The translations under genes and the position numbers were made by a program. From positions 27,733,746 to 27,797,745 of the forward strand of contig OY979717.1 of the NCBI GenBank assembly GCA_963855995.1: 64,000 bases of DNA. The letters run 5' to 3'. This document shows positions 45,572 to 57,205 of the stretch, piece by piece (position 1 is the stretch's first letter; each line of letters opens with the position of its first letter). A model generated the notes under the pieces. It was given only the letters and a program-made list of their open reading frames with translations, made no database searches and had not been told where the DNA came from. This DNA is from Muricea muricata (lineage: Eukaryota; Cnidaria; Anthozoa; Malacalcyonacea; Plexauridae).

Positions 45572-45705
45572 GTTATTTACCGGATGGGAGGTCCGTACTG
45601 GAGAAATATTTTGTCGAGGTCTCAAAAACGGCCCAAGGCCTTCGGCCTTTTGAGACCTCGACAAAATATTTTTCAGTACGGACCGACCTAAACGGTAAAT
45701 AACGT
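45572..45705. repeat. Near-perfect palindrome with tttaccg ends
   Basis: The left arm (ttatttaccgg, then ggtccgtactgg, aaatattttgtcgaggtctc) is mirrored by the right arm (gagacctcgacaaaatattt, cagtacggacc, cggtaaataa) around a gcccaaggccttcggcc centre. The arms are about 60 bases. It lies between the DUF6589-type gene and the RecQ-like gene and could be a terminal or internal hairpin of an element. Confidence 0.85.
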
Positions 45706-45709
45706 TTTT

Positions 45710-47520
45710 ATTTTTTTCTGTGTGATGCGTAATTAAACTATTACAAAAATCCAGTGTTGCGAACATGCTTTGAGATCAGCTAGTTTGTTACTTTACTTCA
45801 ATATTTATTCAAGCACGGCTGACAAACAGCTAAAACGAAGACTATACTTTCGGTGCTACTGATGTTTTTATACTCAATACGGCAATGAAAATGGTAAAGT
45901 TAATACGATTTTTTATTTTATCGTTCGTTTTACAAAAACAAACAGGGTTGAAATATGCGTTTTGACACAGAAAGTTTTATTTTCGACTAGCGAAAATCAG
46001 ATTTAGTTTTTGACAACATTTAATAATACAATTTTAAGTCCAGGAATCAATTTTAAACTGCGGGTTAGTAGTCAAAGTGTTACTAAACAGTATTATTTTT
46101 GGGCTTTTGTATCTTTTACTGTTTATTTCAATGTGTGCTTCTTACTTTTGGATGAGTACCGCGTATAATATATACGCCGGCTTTTACATGTACGGCTTTG
46201 CTCGGCTTTGTTTGTAAAATTTTGTTATGCTGTTATGTTTTGTGTTTTGTTAGATTGTTTTTTGGCTTTTAGACACTTTTATTCAAGTTCAACAATCAGC
46301 TCCACTCCTTCTTGGTCTGTTTTAAAAAAATAACTCTTTTGGCCCGCGGGCCAAGATACCGTAAAAAGCCGCCCGCTCGTGCAGCCAATCAAATTGCAGG
46401 AAATCACAAAATAACTCTAGTCGTGCACAAATAAAAAAATAATACTTAGTATTTGTCAGTATAATATATATCCAGATTGACTGGAATGGCATTTCCAGAG
46501 TCTACCACAAAAAACGTTGTTAAAAAGTATAGATCAAAGGTATTTCATTAATATTTGTGGCATCACATTTTGGCATCTTCCAGTCTTGAAGCAGACTGCT
46601 CGTGCAAATGCAAATTTAAAGCACTTAAACACTTTATGAATTGTGATACAACAGATTAGCTTTGATTGGCATGTTTATTAATACCAGTGTGAGTTAGTAC
46701 TAAATGTGAACTTGCTGCGCCGAGTATCTATATTACTACTTAAAAAAATAAAGAGAAACTAGACATTCCAATGGAAGGCCATTTGTCAAGGGTCTTCGCT
46801 TGAAATGTCTAGTTTCTGCATGCTTGTTTTTTCAAGTCAAGGACATTTGCTCAAAAAGTTGAGTTTCTGCTTATAGTAAGCACTACAAGTTCATTTTAAT
46901 TAATACTCCAAAATCTGTTTTTTTGCCAAACTGTTTTGAATAGTGGTGCGCAATTTTTGTCATTTGGCCCTAAATAATGTGTAAATTGCACATTGCACTG
47001 CTAATTTGCGCTCTTACCTATAATGTGGTGCATTCATATGGTTCATATACAAAGTGCATTTAGTTTATAGTAAACTGATCCTGTATAGAATTAATATACA
47101 TTCAAAGTAATTAGGGCAGCTCCCATGGGTTCAATTTCATGATCAAATGATGATTGCTAATATTTAATGAATATATATATTTGACATGTAAGGCTGAATG
47201 CCTATTTTAACATGTCCAATGTTGGTAAATTTCTGAAATTTACAAGTATCTTCAACTCAGCATTAGGAGAATCAAAATGACAATTTTGTTGCATTAGTTT
47301 CCATTTCAGAAACAACTTTATTTAATTTAGACATCATACTGTGGCACTGTGCAGGTCCTCTGATTAAATAACTAATTAATTGGGAGGAAATCTAATACAT
47401 TTTCCCGTATATTCATGTATATATTTTTATACATTCTATACATGTATTGACGAAAACTATATTAATTAAGAAAGGTTATTCAAATACCATATCAGGCAAT
47501 AATGAAGCATATGTATGTAC
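45710..47520. other. Sequence between the convergent DUF6589- and RecQ-like genes
   Basis: No exon was recognised. A perfect 16-base palindrome, ttggcccgcgggccaa, sits at 46339-46354, and a short hairpin around 'gaaactagacatt' lies at 46755-46817. The rest is AT-rich. Confidence 0.45.
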
Positions 47521-47523
47521 ATC

Positions 47524-48870
47524 ACTTCATAAATCTACACTACCATCAGAGTTGTCTGTGAAGTTGCCATCTAGGGTCAATTGACTACATTCCAAAACCA
47601 AACCAAACAGTTCCTCATCATTAGCTATTTCATTCCACCGTTGAAATGTTTTGTCATCTTCACTATCATCATCGTCTTTGTTCTCTTCTGGTGTAAAGGT
47701 GTATTCATCCAAATCCCCAAACACATCATTCAGTATTTTGTAGATCTGTAATGCATGCTTTTCGTCCCAGATCTCTACATGATTATAAATGTCAAAATAG
47801 GAAAATATTTTATGGCAGAATGTTCAAGAGTTTGTAAAATGTGAAGTTCTGAAAAACCAAGTAAGAATTTTGGTGCAAAGAAAACTTTCGCTTTTCCTTC
47901 TTGGGTTGTCAATTTTTTCAATGACTGAATAATTCCTTTGTAATATGAAACAAGTTTATCTTTCAACTGTTCTCTTTCAGCAAAAGACACATTTCGTGTC
48001 TTCAAGATAGGATTTGGCATACTTGATGCCACTGGGTATCAAGACTGTACACCACAGTTTGTGAGACCACATTCGCAATTCAATGCACAACCATCGCAAC
48101 ACAAGTGGCAAGGAGATGGTTTTATGGCCAACCGTACAGATTGAAAAAACTTAGCAAAAACTCTCGACAGCTTTTGGTTTTCACATATGATTTCATATCC
48201 TTGTCAAAATGTCTCAGCAATGAGCTACTGTAGAATAGAAATGCATTACTACGAATATAGCTTTCTACATTTTTTGATGGACCAAAGTGAACAACAGTTT
48301 TAACTCCTTTGCTATGGACACCCATACCAAATGCAATTGTTGCAACAAGAAGACGGATACACCCATTAACTTGCTGAAAAGAATTCAAAATTTTCCTCTT
48401 ATTTGCTTCTGATGTGCATGAATGAAGCATTTCAATCAAAACCATAACTTGTTATTTGGGTCTAGAAAATTTCATTCACGAAGATTCTCTCTCAGCATCG
48501 CATAGAGTGTGGAACACTGTGCTATTGTTTGGCAATAAATGATTGTTGTTGTACAGTCTACACCTTTCTCTAACAGCTCATCCGTTAACCATTTAAAAAC
48601 CTCATTCAGTTTATCATATTTGTTTATATATGACACAGAATATGTTACATTGGTTTTGTTAGGACTTTCAGTAATAATAAAAGGGTAATCCATGAGTAAA
48701 ACATCAAAGATTTCTTGCTTGGTTTCTTCTGTTGCTGTTGCAGTAAGAACCACAAATGTTGTTGGTATCAGTGACCTCAGTTCACCAAGTTTCATGAAGC
48801 ATTCACGGAAAGCTGCATGTTTGTTGCTTGTCGACTTTCCCCTACATAACAATGCATTCATTAGTTATAA
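47524..48870 (-). pseudogene. RecQ-like helicase remnant, 5'-truncated
   Basis: On the minus strand, KLGELRSLIPTTFVVLTATA (48790-48730) matches RecQ motif III. TTTIIYCQTIAQCSTLYAML (about 48550-48490) matches motif IV. After a frameshift, LHSCTSEANKRKILNSFQQ and RLLVATIAFGMGVHSKGVKT (48430-48300) match motif V, with VVHFGPSKNVESYI (motif VI start). The expected QESGRAGRD is lost at another shift. CHLCCDGCALNCEC (about 48105-48065) is the RecQ-C-terminal zinc cluster. An acidic tail (EDKTFQRWNEIANDEELF) ends at 47527. Motifs I and II (Walker A and DEAH) are missing because the sequence stops at about 48875, where a DIRS-like element begins. It is not functional. Confidence 0.75.
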
Positions 48871-48880
48871 TTAGCGAAAA

Positions 48881-49210
48881 TCATAATGAACCATGGAGTG
48901 GATTTTCTGTGCGTGTGTAGGTAGTCCATAACTTCCTGGGACCTTCGTATCTTTTCTTTGTTCCATCTCGCCAGGAGGTCATGAGTATGTCGCACACCTG
49001 TGGTGGAAGGCCTTCTGCTTCACAGCGTCCCCGGAAAGCGGCCATACCGCGAGTTTCAGCGTTCGCCACAGTGGATGCCTGGCTTGCCGGTTGAATGGTA
49101 GATATATTGTGTGCTCCGACATTGGCAAAATCGCTGGGATGTTGATCAACAACTGCAGCAGGAGTGGATACCATGTCTGTGCCGGCCAGTTTGGGGCAAT
49201 AAGCAGACAA
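48881..49210 (-). pseudogene. DIRS-like tyrosine recombinase, N-terminus only
   Basis: On the minus strand, TVANAETRGMAAFRGRCEAE is followed by DILMTSWRDGTKKRYEGPRK and LWTTYTRTENP. The MTSWRDGTKKRY pattern is the usual beginning of DIRS-type recombinases after the RT-RNase H ORF. The frame ends at a stop at 48881, next to the RecQ-like remnant. The catalytic Arg, His-x-x-Arg and Tyr region is absent, so this copy is truncated. Confidence 0.65.
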
Positions 49211-50882
49211 GTCACCTGGTCCTCCCGAATCTTCTTCAGGATGCGAGGTAGCATTACTATTGGGGGGGGGGGGGGTGAATGAATGATGTCCATTTGTTCC
49301 ATTGCAAGGTCATTGCATCCACACTCATCGCCTCTGGATCTGGGTGTCGTGACACATATATATTTTGGTAGATAGTAATTCAGTCGAGATGCAAACAGAT
49401 CAACTTGTGGAGTGTAAAATTTTCTTACTATACGTGTGAAAATTGACTTGTCCAGAGTCCACTCCGTGCGTTCGTTGAACTGACGTGAGGCCCAGTCCGC
49501 ATCGACATTCTGAGTTCCAGGAAGGTGTTGTGCTGTTATCCATATGTTGTTCTGATGGCAGACTGCCCATAGCTCGACCGCTAACTCCGCCAGCGTTGAT
49601 GACTTGGTTCTTCCTCTCTTGTTGACGTAGGCAACTGCTGTAGAATTGTCCATCTGTAGATTGGTGTGCTGTGGCTTCCGTGTTTGAGTGCGAAGAAGGG
49701 CTTGATGGCCAGTAGGGCAGCTTTTAACTCGAGAACGTTGATGTGGTTCCTGGATTCCTGGGGAGTCCAACGTCCCCCCGTCAATATTCCATTGCATTGC
49801 CCCCCCCCCATCCCTGTGTGGATGCATCCGTGTATATGACCATATCGAATGCTGGCAGGGTTAATGGAGTATTGTTGAATTGAACTGTTTGAGGTGAGAT
49901 CCACCATCGGAGATCGGTTAATGAGCCCTTTGATAAGGAAATCTTGGTCCTTCTCTCACCGGTAACTTACCTTCTGGTGGCGTAGTATGCTTATGTGCTG
50001 TCGCTGTAGTGCACGGTAGTGCAGTGGAGCCTGTGGCAGTCCCATTTGTGTGCAATGGATCATTCTGCCGAGAAGGGCTGACAACTCTGTCATCGACATA
50101 AAACGATTCTGGTATACCTTCCTGCATTCTGCCTGAATGTTTTGGAGCTTCTCGCTCGGTACGGCTTGCAGCATGTCTGTGGAGTTGATCAGGGAGGCCA
50201 GAATTCGATGCGTTGTGTTGGAACTTGGGAGCATTTGTCCTACTTGATAAGAAAGCCCAGTTGTTTTAGCACATTCACAATGCTGTGAAACACCGAGGCC
50301 AATCTGTCTGGACTCTGATCCAAAATGAGCATATCGTCCAGATATATTACAAGTCGTATCCCCCGCGATCGCATTAGTGAAATAACTGGTTTCAATAGTT
50401 TGGTGAATGTCCAGGGTGCACTGGAAAGCCCGAATGGGAGGCACTGGAACTCGTATGTTGTTCCCTGAAAGATGAACCGTAGATAATGTTTGTAACTGTC
50501 GTGGATTGGCACTGAGAAATAAGCGTCCTGGAGGTCTAACTTCATCATGAAGTCGCCTGGTTGAATGAGCTTGCGTACCGTATCCAGACCTTCCATCTTG
50601 AACTTGCAATTCATACCGATTCAAATTCTTTGAGTTGAAAATTGGTCTTTCTTTTGTGGCTTGTTTCACAACAAACAGTGTTGATGTGAATTGGTTGGGT
50701 TGTTCCTGTACAATTTTGATTGCTCCTTTTAGTTGAAGCTGAGAAATGGCTTCTTTTATAGGACTGGTGTCGACTTTCGACTTTGCTTTTGTGTGTCTCT
50801 TTCTCCATTGTCTGGGTTGACAAACAAAGGGGATTTTGTATCCCTTCACAGTTTCTAGGATCCAAGGATCTGTTGTGGTCAT
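48979..50882 (-). pseudogene. DIRS-like reverse transcriptase-RNase H, frameshifted
   Basis: Three frames follow one another on the minus strand. 50882 to about 50600 has KEAISQLQLKGAIKIV and KERPIFNSKNLNR, the fingers. 50614-50240 has the palm: MMKLDLQDAYFSVPIHD (motif A), LPFGLSSAPWTFTK and IYLDDMLIL (motif C, both Asp present). About 50240-49956 continues with SMTELSALLGRMIHCTQMGL. RNase H starts at a YTDAS near 49835 and continues with LQMDNSTAVAYVNKRGRT and LPGTQNVDADWASRQ. DLFASRLNYYLPKYI (about 49400), typical of DIRS elements, follows. Poly-C and poly-G runs (49800-49810, 49262-49275) coincide with some shifts. It is nonfunctional as it stands. Confidence 0.8.
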
Positions 50883-51106
50883 TGCACAGTTTAAATAAAA
50901 ATGTTTGATTCGTCCTGCTACAAGACTGTCCGGTGGCTTTATTTCATTTAGTTTTGGAAGCTGATAGTCAGCTTCCCTTGTGCTTTGAGTAACCCCCTCG
51001 TCGATCTATTGTTTTGATTTTTGCCGAAGCTAAGGAGTCATTTTTTTGTTAGCGGACGAAGGTTGAACGACTGTATGACTGGTTTCGAAAGGAGTTATTC
51101 GACTGA

Positions 51107-52074
51107 AACTTACCCAGTGGGCCAGGAAAAAATCTTTTCTGGGCCGATACTGGCTGTCCATGCAACCACTTTAGGATTAGTGTTGGCATGGCCATGCTCC
51201 TCTCGTATCACATTGTGAAACTGCTCTGGAAAGAGATGCTTATCTGCTAGAATTTGATCTTTCAATGTACGTTTTCCCACATCGGTTAGGAACTCGGCAA
51301 ACTGTCTTTGGCGCCAGCTGTTAAGACGACAGTGAGCGTTACCCAGTAGCACTACAGCATCTTCTATAAGTGCTTTGATATGGTCAGAATCAGGAGCCGG
51401 TATCTCCTCACCATCATCATCGACTCCCCCAACCATCTCGAGTGACTGTAAAGCACATACTAGTGGTCGAACAGCAGATATGAAGGGGGCCTGTTTGTCC
51501 GCAAGACCATCATCAAAGGAAAATACATCTTTTGTTTTAGTAAAACCATGAACACGTTTAATATCATCTTTCATCCCAGTTTGCATCACTGGAGAGACAA
51601 GGAATTCAGCTGTTCCTTTTATGTCTGGGTATTGCTCCATGACATTTGTCCATACCTCTTTGGAGAGTTGGTTTGTAAAGGCTGATTTGAGAAAGGATAA
51701 CAATTCCTCAGATATCGTAGCCTCTTGTACAGGGGCATAATACTTATCGGCTCGGCTAGAGGTAGCTGATAAAAATTGTATATTATCATCCTGGAATTTT
51801 CCCTTTTTTGCAATTGTTTCCCCTTCATTGGTTTCGACATTTGGGGAATTGTTGAAATCTGGTGCAATGAGAGCATTACGTAAGAGGCCAGGTAGAGTCC
51901 TCTTTAATGTCTCAGCAACTTTCTGTTCAATCACAGAAGTTATATCATCTCTTGACAATGGGTTTTGTGGTACATCATCCAAGCCGGTACTGGGAATGAT
52001 TGTAGTTTCGGATTCCTGCGAGATGGGTACCTGCAGGGAATCGAAATGTATGACATGTTTGCTTTGTTGAATTT
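51107..52074 (-). CDS. DIRS-like Gag-type ORF
   Basis: An open frame runs from 52074 to 51107 on the minus strand; the first ATG is at 51982 (MDDVPQNPLSRDD). It shows VIEQKVAETLKRTLPG, EELLSFLKSAFTNQLSKEVW and a C-terminal half with HIKALIEDAVVLLGNAHCRL, then LADKHLFPEQFHNVIREEHG. LLGNA followed by the L-x-x-R/K pattern is a feature of Gag-like proteins next to DIRS RTs. It precedes the RT in the expected order and orientation. It has no obvious lesion. A putative acceptor (ccctgcag) at 52028 may mean the coding region starts with a spliced leader. Confidence 0.65.
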
Positions 52075-52590
52075 GTATGCGTTATTTTCAACTTGTTAAT
52101 TTCGTTGAGCGGGCACTCTAGACGACTTTTCACATGTCATTTTAATCTCTTATCCACCTGCGGGATGGGCACGTCCAGGGATTTATGTATATATATATTT
52201 TTTTTTTATTTTTCATGTATAAATATACACATTACACCACCGTGCTTTCTTGCCTTTCATTAATATGTATACGTTTAGGCAAATTTCTTACCCTAAATGT
52301 GTAAGTTAATCAAAGAAAACAGCATGTACACAAAGACTTACCTTTTCTAAGGACATTTTAACGGAGAACAACTTTCAGAACGCCCAGTTGGATAGTATTT
52401 TTAAAGGATTTTCAGCAGACTTTGTGAGTTTCACAACAAACCGAAGCTTGCCCACGAAAGAAAGAGGACGTCATGGCGCATGCGCTGAATTAAATTAATA
52501 AAATAATATCGTGGGTTCCAAGCCGTCGCGCGCCGCGAACTGCACCAGTATTGGGAGTATCAGTCGGAGAAGGAGTGAAGGAGAAATGGT
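52075..52590. other. Junction of DIRS-like (minus) and BEL/Pao (plus) elements
   Basis: This stretch must hold the 5' end of the DIRS-like element and the 5' end of the BEL/Pao element. I could not find terminal repeats or a primer-binding site with confidence. A CpG-rich patch (gccgtcgcgcgccgcg near 52521) stands out. Confidence 0.45.
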
Positions 52591-55500
52591 AAGCAGCATC
52601 AACCTGGTAAGACAGTATCTCCCATATGTATTTTTTGCAAGAAAGATCATTGGGTAGGTGATTGTAAAACAGTGGTGACACTTGAAGCACGAAGAAAATA
52701 TTTTTACGACAATGAATTGTGTTTTAACTATGGCAAACGTAGGCTAACAAATGCCACAGCCGAGGATGTATTAAATGCAGAGCTAGGCATCATACTAGTT
52801 TATGTAACCAGGAAAATAACCCCAAAAATCCTGTCTTCACCAGATATACGTCACCAGTCGAAGGTCAAACACTTCCACCAATGATTCCCATTAACCTAAG
52901 GGGCACAATTCTGTGGGCGTACTTAGATTCTGGGTCCAGCAGAAATTTTATATCAAGTGAAGCCCTTCGAATGCTAAAGTTGACTCCAATTCGGCATGAA
53001 ATGCGTCAGATAGTCACTCTTAGTGGGACAACAAAAACATCCTTGCCAATTTTCGAAGTGACTATGACATCGCTTGACGGTAAGACGAGTGAGAAGATAG
53101 AGTTAACTGGTAGTAAGCTGTCCGATTTCACAACAGTGCACCTTCTTAAGTTGAGTGATTTGAAATCGAAATACAAACATACCACAGATAAGGGTTTCTA
53201 GATGAAGCAGGGAGATAAGTATCAAATGCATGTTATCTTGGGAGATTCTACGTAGTGTAGGATTAAAACAGAGGAAGTTTTCAAGGGGAACCCCGGTGAT
53301 CCCATAGTTGAGGGCACCACCTTTGGCTGGACAGTCGACGGTGGGGAGTTTCATAGTGACAGGTGTTGGTTCTCTCGGGAGGTCCAGGATTGTCAGCAAC
53401 TGTATAATTTAGACGTGTTAGGGGTAGAAGATCGGGGTGAGAATGATCAACTTGGCGTGCACCGAGAGTTTAAAGGGAACCTTACTAAAGACGAACATGG
53501 GAGATACGAGGTAAAGGTACCGTGGATACCTGGCGCGTAGTTAAACGAGACTAATGAAGTGCAGCGTAGAATACGTTTGAAACGGGTAGAGAAGAAACTC
53601 GAGGGCGACGAGAGCTTACGAAAGGATCACGAAAGAATTGTCGTTGACCAAGTCACAGCCGAATAACAGAGAAGGTACCTGACACTCCTACGGGGGAGCG
53701 GGTATTTTATATGCCTCACAAACTCGTCGTGAAACAAGAAGCAACAACTACGAAACCTCGGATAGTTTTCGACGCTAGCGCCAAGCCACAACCTACTTCA
53801 AGCAGCATTAATGAATGCATGTACCCTGGCCCTTCTTTGCAACCTTGTTGTGGGACATACTTGCTCGAGCTCGGATGTGTCCATACCTATTGATAGGAGA
53901 TATAGAACAGGCGTTCTTACAGATTGGTCTCAACGAGGAAGATCGGGACGCGTTTCGCTTTCTTTTCAATTAAAACGGAAAGGATGAACATTTTCGGTTT
54001 TCGCGTATTCCATTTAGCACCGAAGCTAGCCCCTTCATGTTGAGTGCGACGTTAGATTACCATTACGATCAACAGCCAGACACGGTTAAAGAGACGGTGA
54101 GCACGCTGAGAGAGAACACTTATGTAGACAATTTGATGGTGACAAGAACCAAAGTCGATGATTTACGTAAGTTTAAGTCTGAAGCCACGGAGGTTTTAGA
54201 GAACGGGAAATTTCCCGTGCACAAATGGGAAAGCAACGTGTTAGCCTTATAATTAGAGAGCGGAAACATGCCCAACCCGGGAAAGATCTTCGGCCGACAT
54301 GCCTGGGACAAGGTGAGGGACACCCTGAAAGTTCAAGTGCGTAAAAACGACGTTAGTCAGCTAACCAAGAGAGCTATACTTAGCCGATTAGGGAGAATCT
54401 ACGATCCATTAGGAGTCATTTCACCAACGACAGTCGAAGGCAAACGGATCTATAGAGACACCTGTGAAGGTGAAAGAAGTTGGAATGCAGATGTTTCCCC
54501 AAGGATTACCCAACAGTGGAATAATTGGACGAAGCAGTTGCGAGATGCTGAGGTACCGAGAAGCTTAGTGTCTGGGGAGACTAAGGGTATTGATCTGCAC
54601 TGGTTTTCGGACGCGAGTACAATGGCGTGCTGTACTGCAGCGATTGCAGTTGTCGAAGACGGTTCTGGGAAGTCGAAAAGACTTTTGGCCTCAAAGTCTC
54701 GTCTATCCAAACGAAATACATCAGTGCCTACACAGCAAAAAACGCACAACCTGTTCTGGCCTGATGAAAACAGCATTGAACAATGTTTTGCTGCACACAT
54801 TGTTCAAGGTTGTCAACAATATTGTTCAACATTGTTACACCTGATTACAGGCTAATTCAGGCTCATCAACTTGTTCAGTGTTGTTGACAACCTTGAACAA
54901 TGTGAGCAGCACAACATTGTTCAATCCTGTTTTCATCAGACCAGAACAGGTTGTGCGTTTTTTTGCTGTGTAGATTAGAATTGGTCAGCGGGCATGTGGG
55001 AGCAAACCTGGTTAGAAACCTCACTCGTGCGATGAAAAGATTGCCCATTTGACTGTTAGTTATATGGATGGACAGTTTGATATCTCTTTACTGGATTCTT
55101 AATTCAGGGAAACCTTGGAAGACCATTGTCTCCAATCGCGTGAAGAAAATAGCAGAGATCACACAAGAAGTGAAAATCCAATGGAAGTTCTGTCCAAGTG
55201 GAAGAAACCTTGCAGATATTGGAAGTAGAGGGGCATCCTTAAACAAGATGGAGAAGAGTGGTTAGTTCGAAGGCCCAGATTGGTTGCTGAAGGAGGAAGA
55301 GTGGCCGGAACAACCAAGCCTTAAGTCGTCCGTTGAAGCGCTACATGAAGAGAAACCCATTCGGGAACTTGTCTCAACCGTAGTAGAACGGCATGATGAT
55401 GAGTTAGACGAGCTTTTGCGACGAAGAACCTATTGGCAAACGGTTCGTATTACAACGTGGATTGTTAGATTTGTATGTAACTTACGAGCAAAGAAGAATC

Positions 55501-56870
55501 GGGTCAAGAAGAGACGGGGACCCCTAACTACGGACGAGTTATCAGAGGCGCAAAACTGCTGGATACGGAGAGAGCAACGTTACGTTCTACGAAACCCCGA
55601 GCAACCAGGTTGGTCTCTGTTCGAAGATCCAGAAACGAAGGTCCTGAAATGTCAAGGACGAATCCCGAACTATACACCAGTCTATCTGGAAGACGGAGTT
55701 TTTGTAATGAAGTTCATTAGACACGTCCATGAGAAAGTCATACACCTTGGTATCGCCAGCACGATGGTGGAAATCAGGGAAAACTGGTGGATTCCCCGTC
55801 TGCACTCATTCGTAAAGAGACATATTCACAATTGCAACGTCTGCAAAGTTTTGCAACCAAACCATTTGTACCGCCGACTACTGCTTCGTTACCAAACTTT
55901 CGTCTTGAAACGGTCCGGCCATTCCAACATACGGGGGTGGATTTCGCGGGACCTTTGGTTTATAGAAAGAAAGACAAGTCAGAAGGGAAGGCGTACATCA
56001 TAATGTTTACGTGCGCGGTTACCAGGGCGGTACATTTGGGGACAAGCAAGTCTCAGTCTGCTGAAGAGTTCCAAAGCAAGCTCAATTCGTTTATAACGAG
56101 GAAGACAAGACCGAATTTGATAGTGTCGGACAACGCCACTGTTTTTAAGGCTACAGCGAAATGGATTCGTATGATACGAAAGAGCGAGCAATTGCAGAAT
56201 CATCTTGCCACTCAAGAGATTCGTTGGAAATTTAACCTGGCCAAATCACCGTGGTGGAGTGACATGTACGAGAGATTAATTAATCAGAGATATAAAGAAA
56301 GTGTTCCACAAGACATTGGGCAAGACGCACCTTTCCTTTGCTCAATTCGAAGCCGTTGTGATGGATATAGAGAGACATTTAAACAACAGACCGTTGACAT
56401 ATGTGGACAGTGATGGAGGTGGCGAGGAGGTTCTGACTCCCAATTCAATCATGTGGGGACAGCAATCACACATCTTAGAAGATTCCGAAGAAGAGGAAGA
56501 AGAACTTGCAAAGTTTCATCGACGTTTTGTAAAGGCTCGACAGCATGCGTGGACACAATTACGCAAGGAGTATATCCACGGGCTGATGGAAAGTCATCGG
56601 ATTAATCGAAATACACCGCCGTCACCGGAAGTTGGGGAGATTGTTCTTATTGTGGGCGAAGAGAAGAATTGTGGGAGATGGATGAAAGGAAAGGTTTTGC
56701 GAGTTGTAAGAGGCCGGCCGGTTTCCACTGCAATCGTATCGTAGCGAAACGTAGCGTATTTCATTGTGTTCGTATCAGGAGCCTACAAAGGAACCTAATC
56801 GAGAGAAAAGAAAGGCAGCTGCTGATGCACAAGCGAAGATTCGTGAATTAGCAGAAGACGATGCTATTTG
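52590..56870 (+). pseudogene. BEL/Pao retrotransposon, decayed Gag-Pol
   Basis: Order on the plus strand is as follows. A Gag zinc-knuckle region CIFCKKDHWVGDC (52625) comes first. An aspartic protease with YLDSGSSRNFIS (52920) follows. RT pieces include KPRIVFDASAKPQ (53755), IGDIEQAFLQIGL (53900, motif A) and TYVDNLMVTRTKVDDL (54118, motif C region). LSRLGRIYDPLGVISPTTVE (54385) is the connection. RNase H has HWFSDAS (54600). The integrase zinc domain shows HEKVIHLG and CNVCK (55730-55845). The core has [15 protein letters not shown] and [11 protein letters not shown] (55930-56150). [12 protein letters not shown] and TPNSIMWG (56370-56450) end it. At least six stops or frameshifts and a MITE insertion (54731-54970) disable it. 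LTRs were not delimited; a 'aataaat' at 57088 could serve a 3' LTR. Confidence 0.85.
54731..54970. mobile_element. MITE inserted in the BEL/Pao RNase H region
   Basis: The terminal inverted repeats are cacagcaaaaaacgcacaac and its mirror ending gcgtttttttgctgtg. Arms of about 90 bases share 'cctgttctgg-ctgatgaaaa' and 'ttgttcaaggttgtcaac'. TA flanks it at 54729-54730 and 54971-54972. Coding resumes on the right with a stretch (LELVSGHVGANLVRN) expected to follow the left part directly. It is 240 bp and non-autonomous; TA duplication suggests a Tc1/mariner-type transposase. Confidence 0.82.
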
Positions 56871-57205
56871 AGACAATACGTCATGTTGACATTGGTATTT
56901 GTAAGTTGTGTGTAAAAATTGAACTTTGTTAATTTTTAGGGGAGGGTGAACTGACTTGGAGTAGATTTAGGAGAACCGGAAGTAAACTGACACTTCCTAT
57001 ACCAGGAATTAAGACTAAAACCGGAAGTAGACCACGTGTAGGAAAAGCGAAAAGGTGTTGAGATGTGAGAGGGTTTTGTGTGTTTGTTTTGTAATAAATT
57101 ATTCGTTTAATACAGTGGGTGAAGCGATTACGTATATTATAATGGAGTGTGCCAAACGATTTGGTACAAAGGCAATGCTGCAGCTGTGTTGTTCTTTTTT
57201 TAATT

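Noticed and set aside
54118-54170. YVDN at RT motif C of the BEL/Pao copy as a catalytic mutation
   Set aside because: I believe a second residue other than Asp occurs in some BEL/Pao relatives, so I do not call it an inactivating change; the stops and frameshifts already disable this copy.
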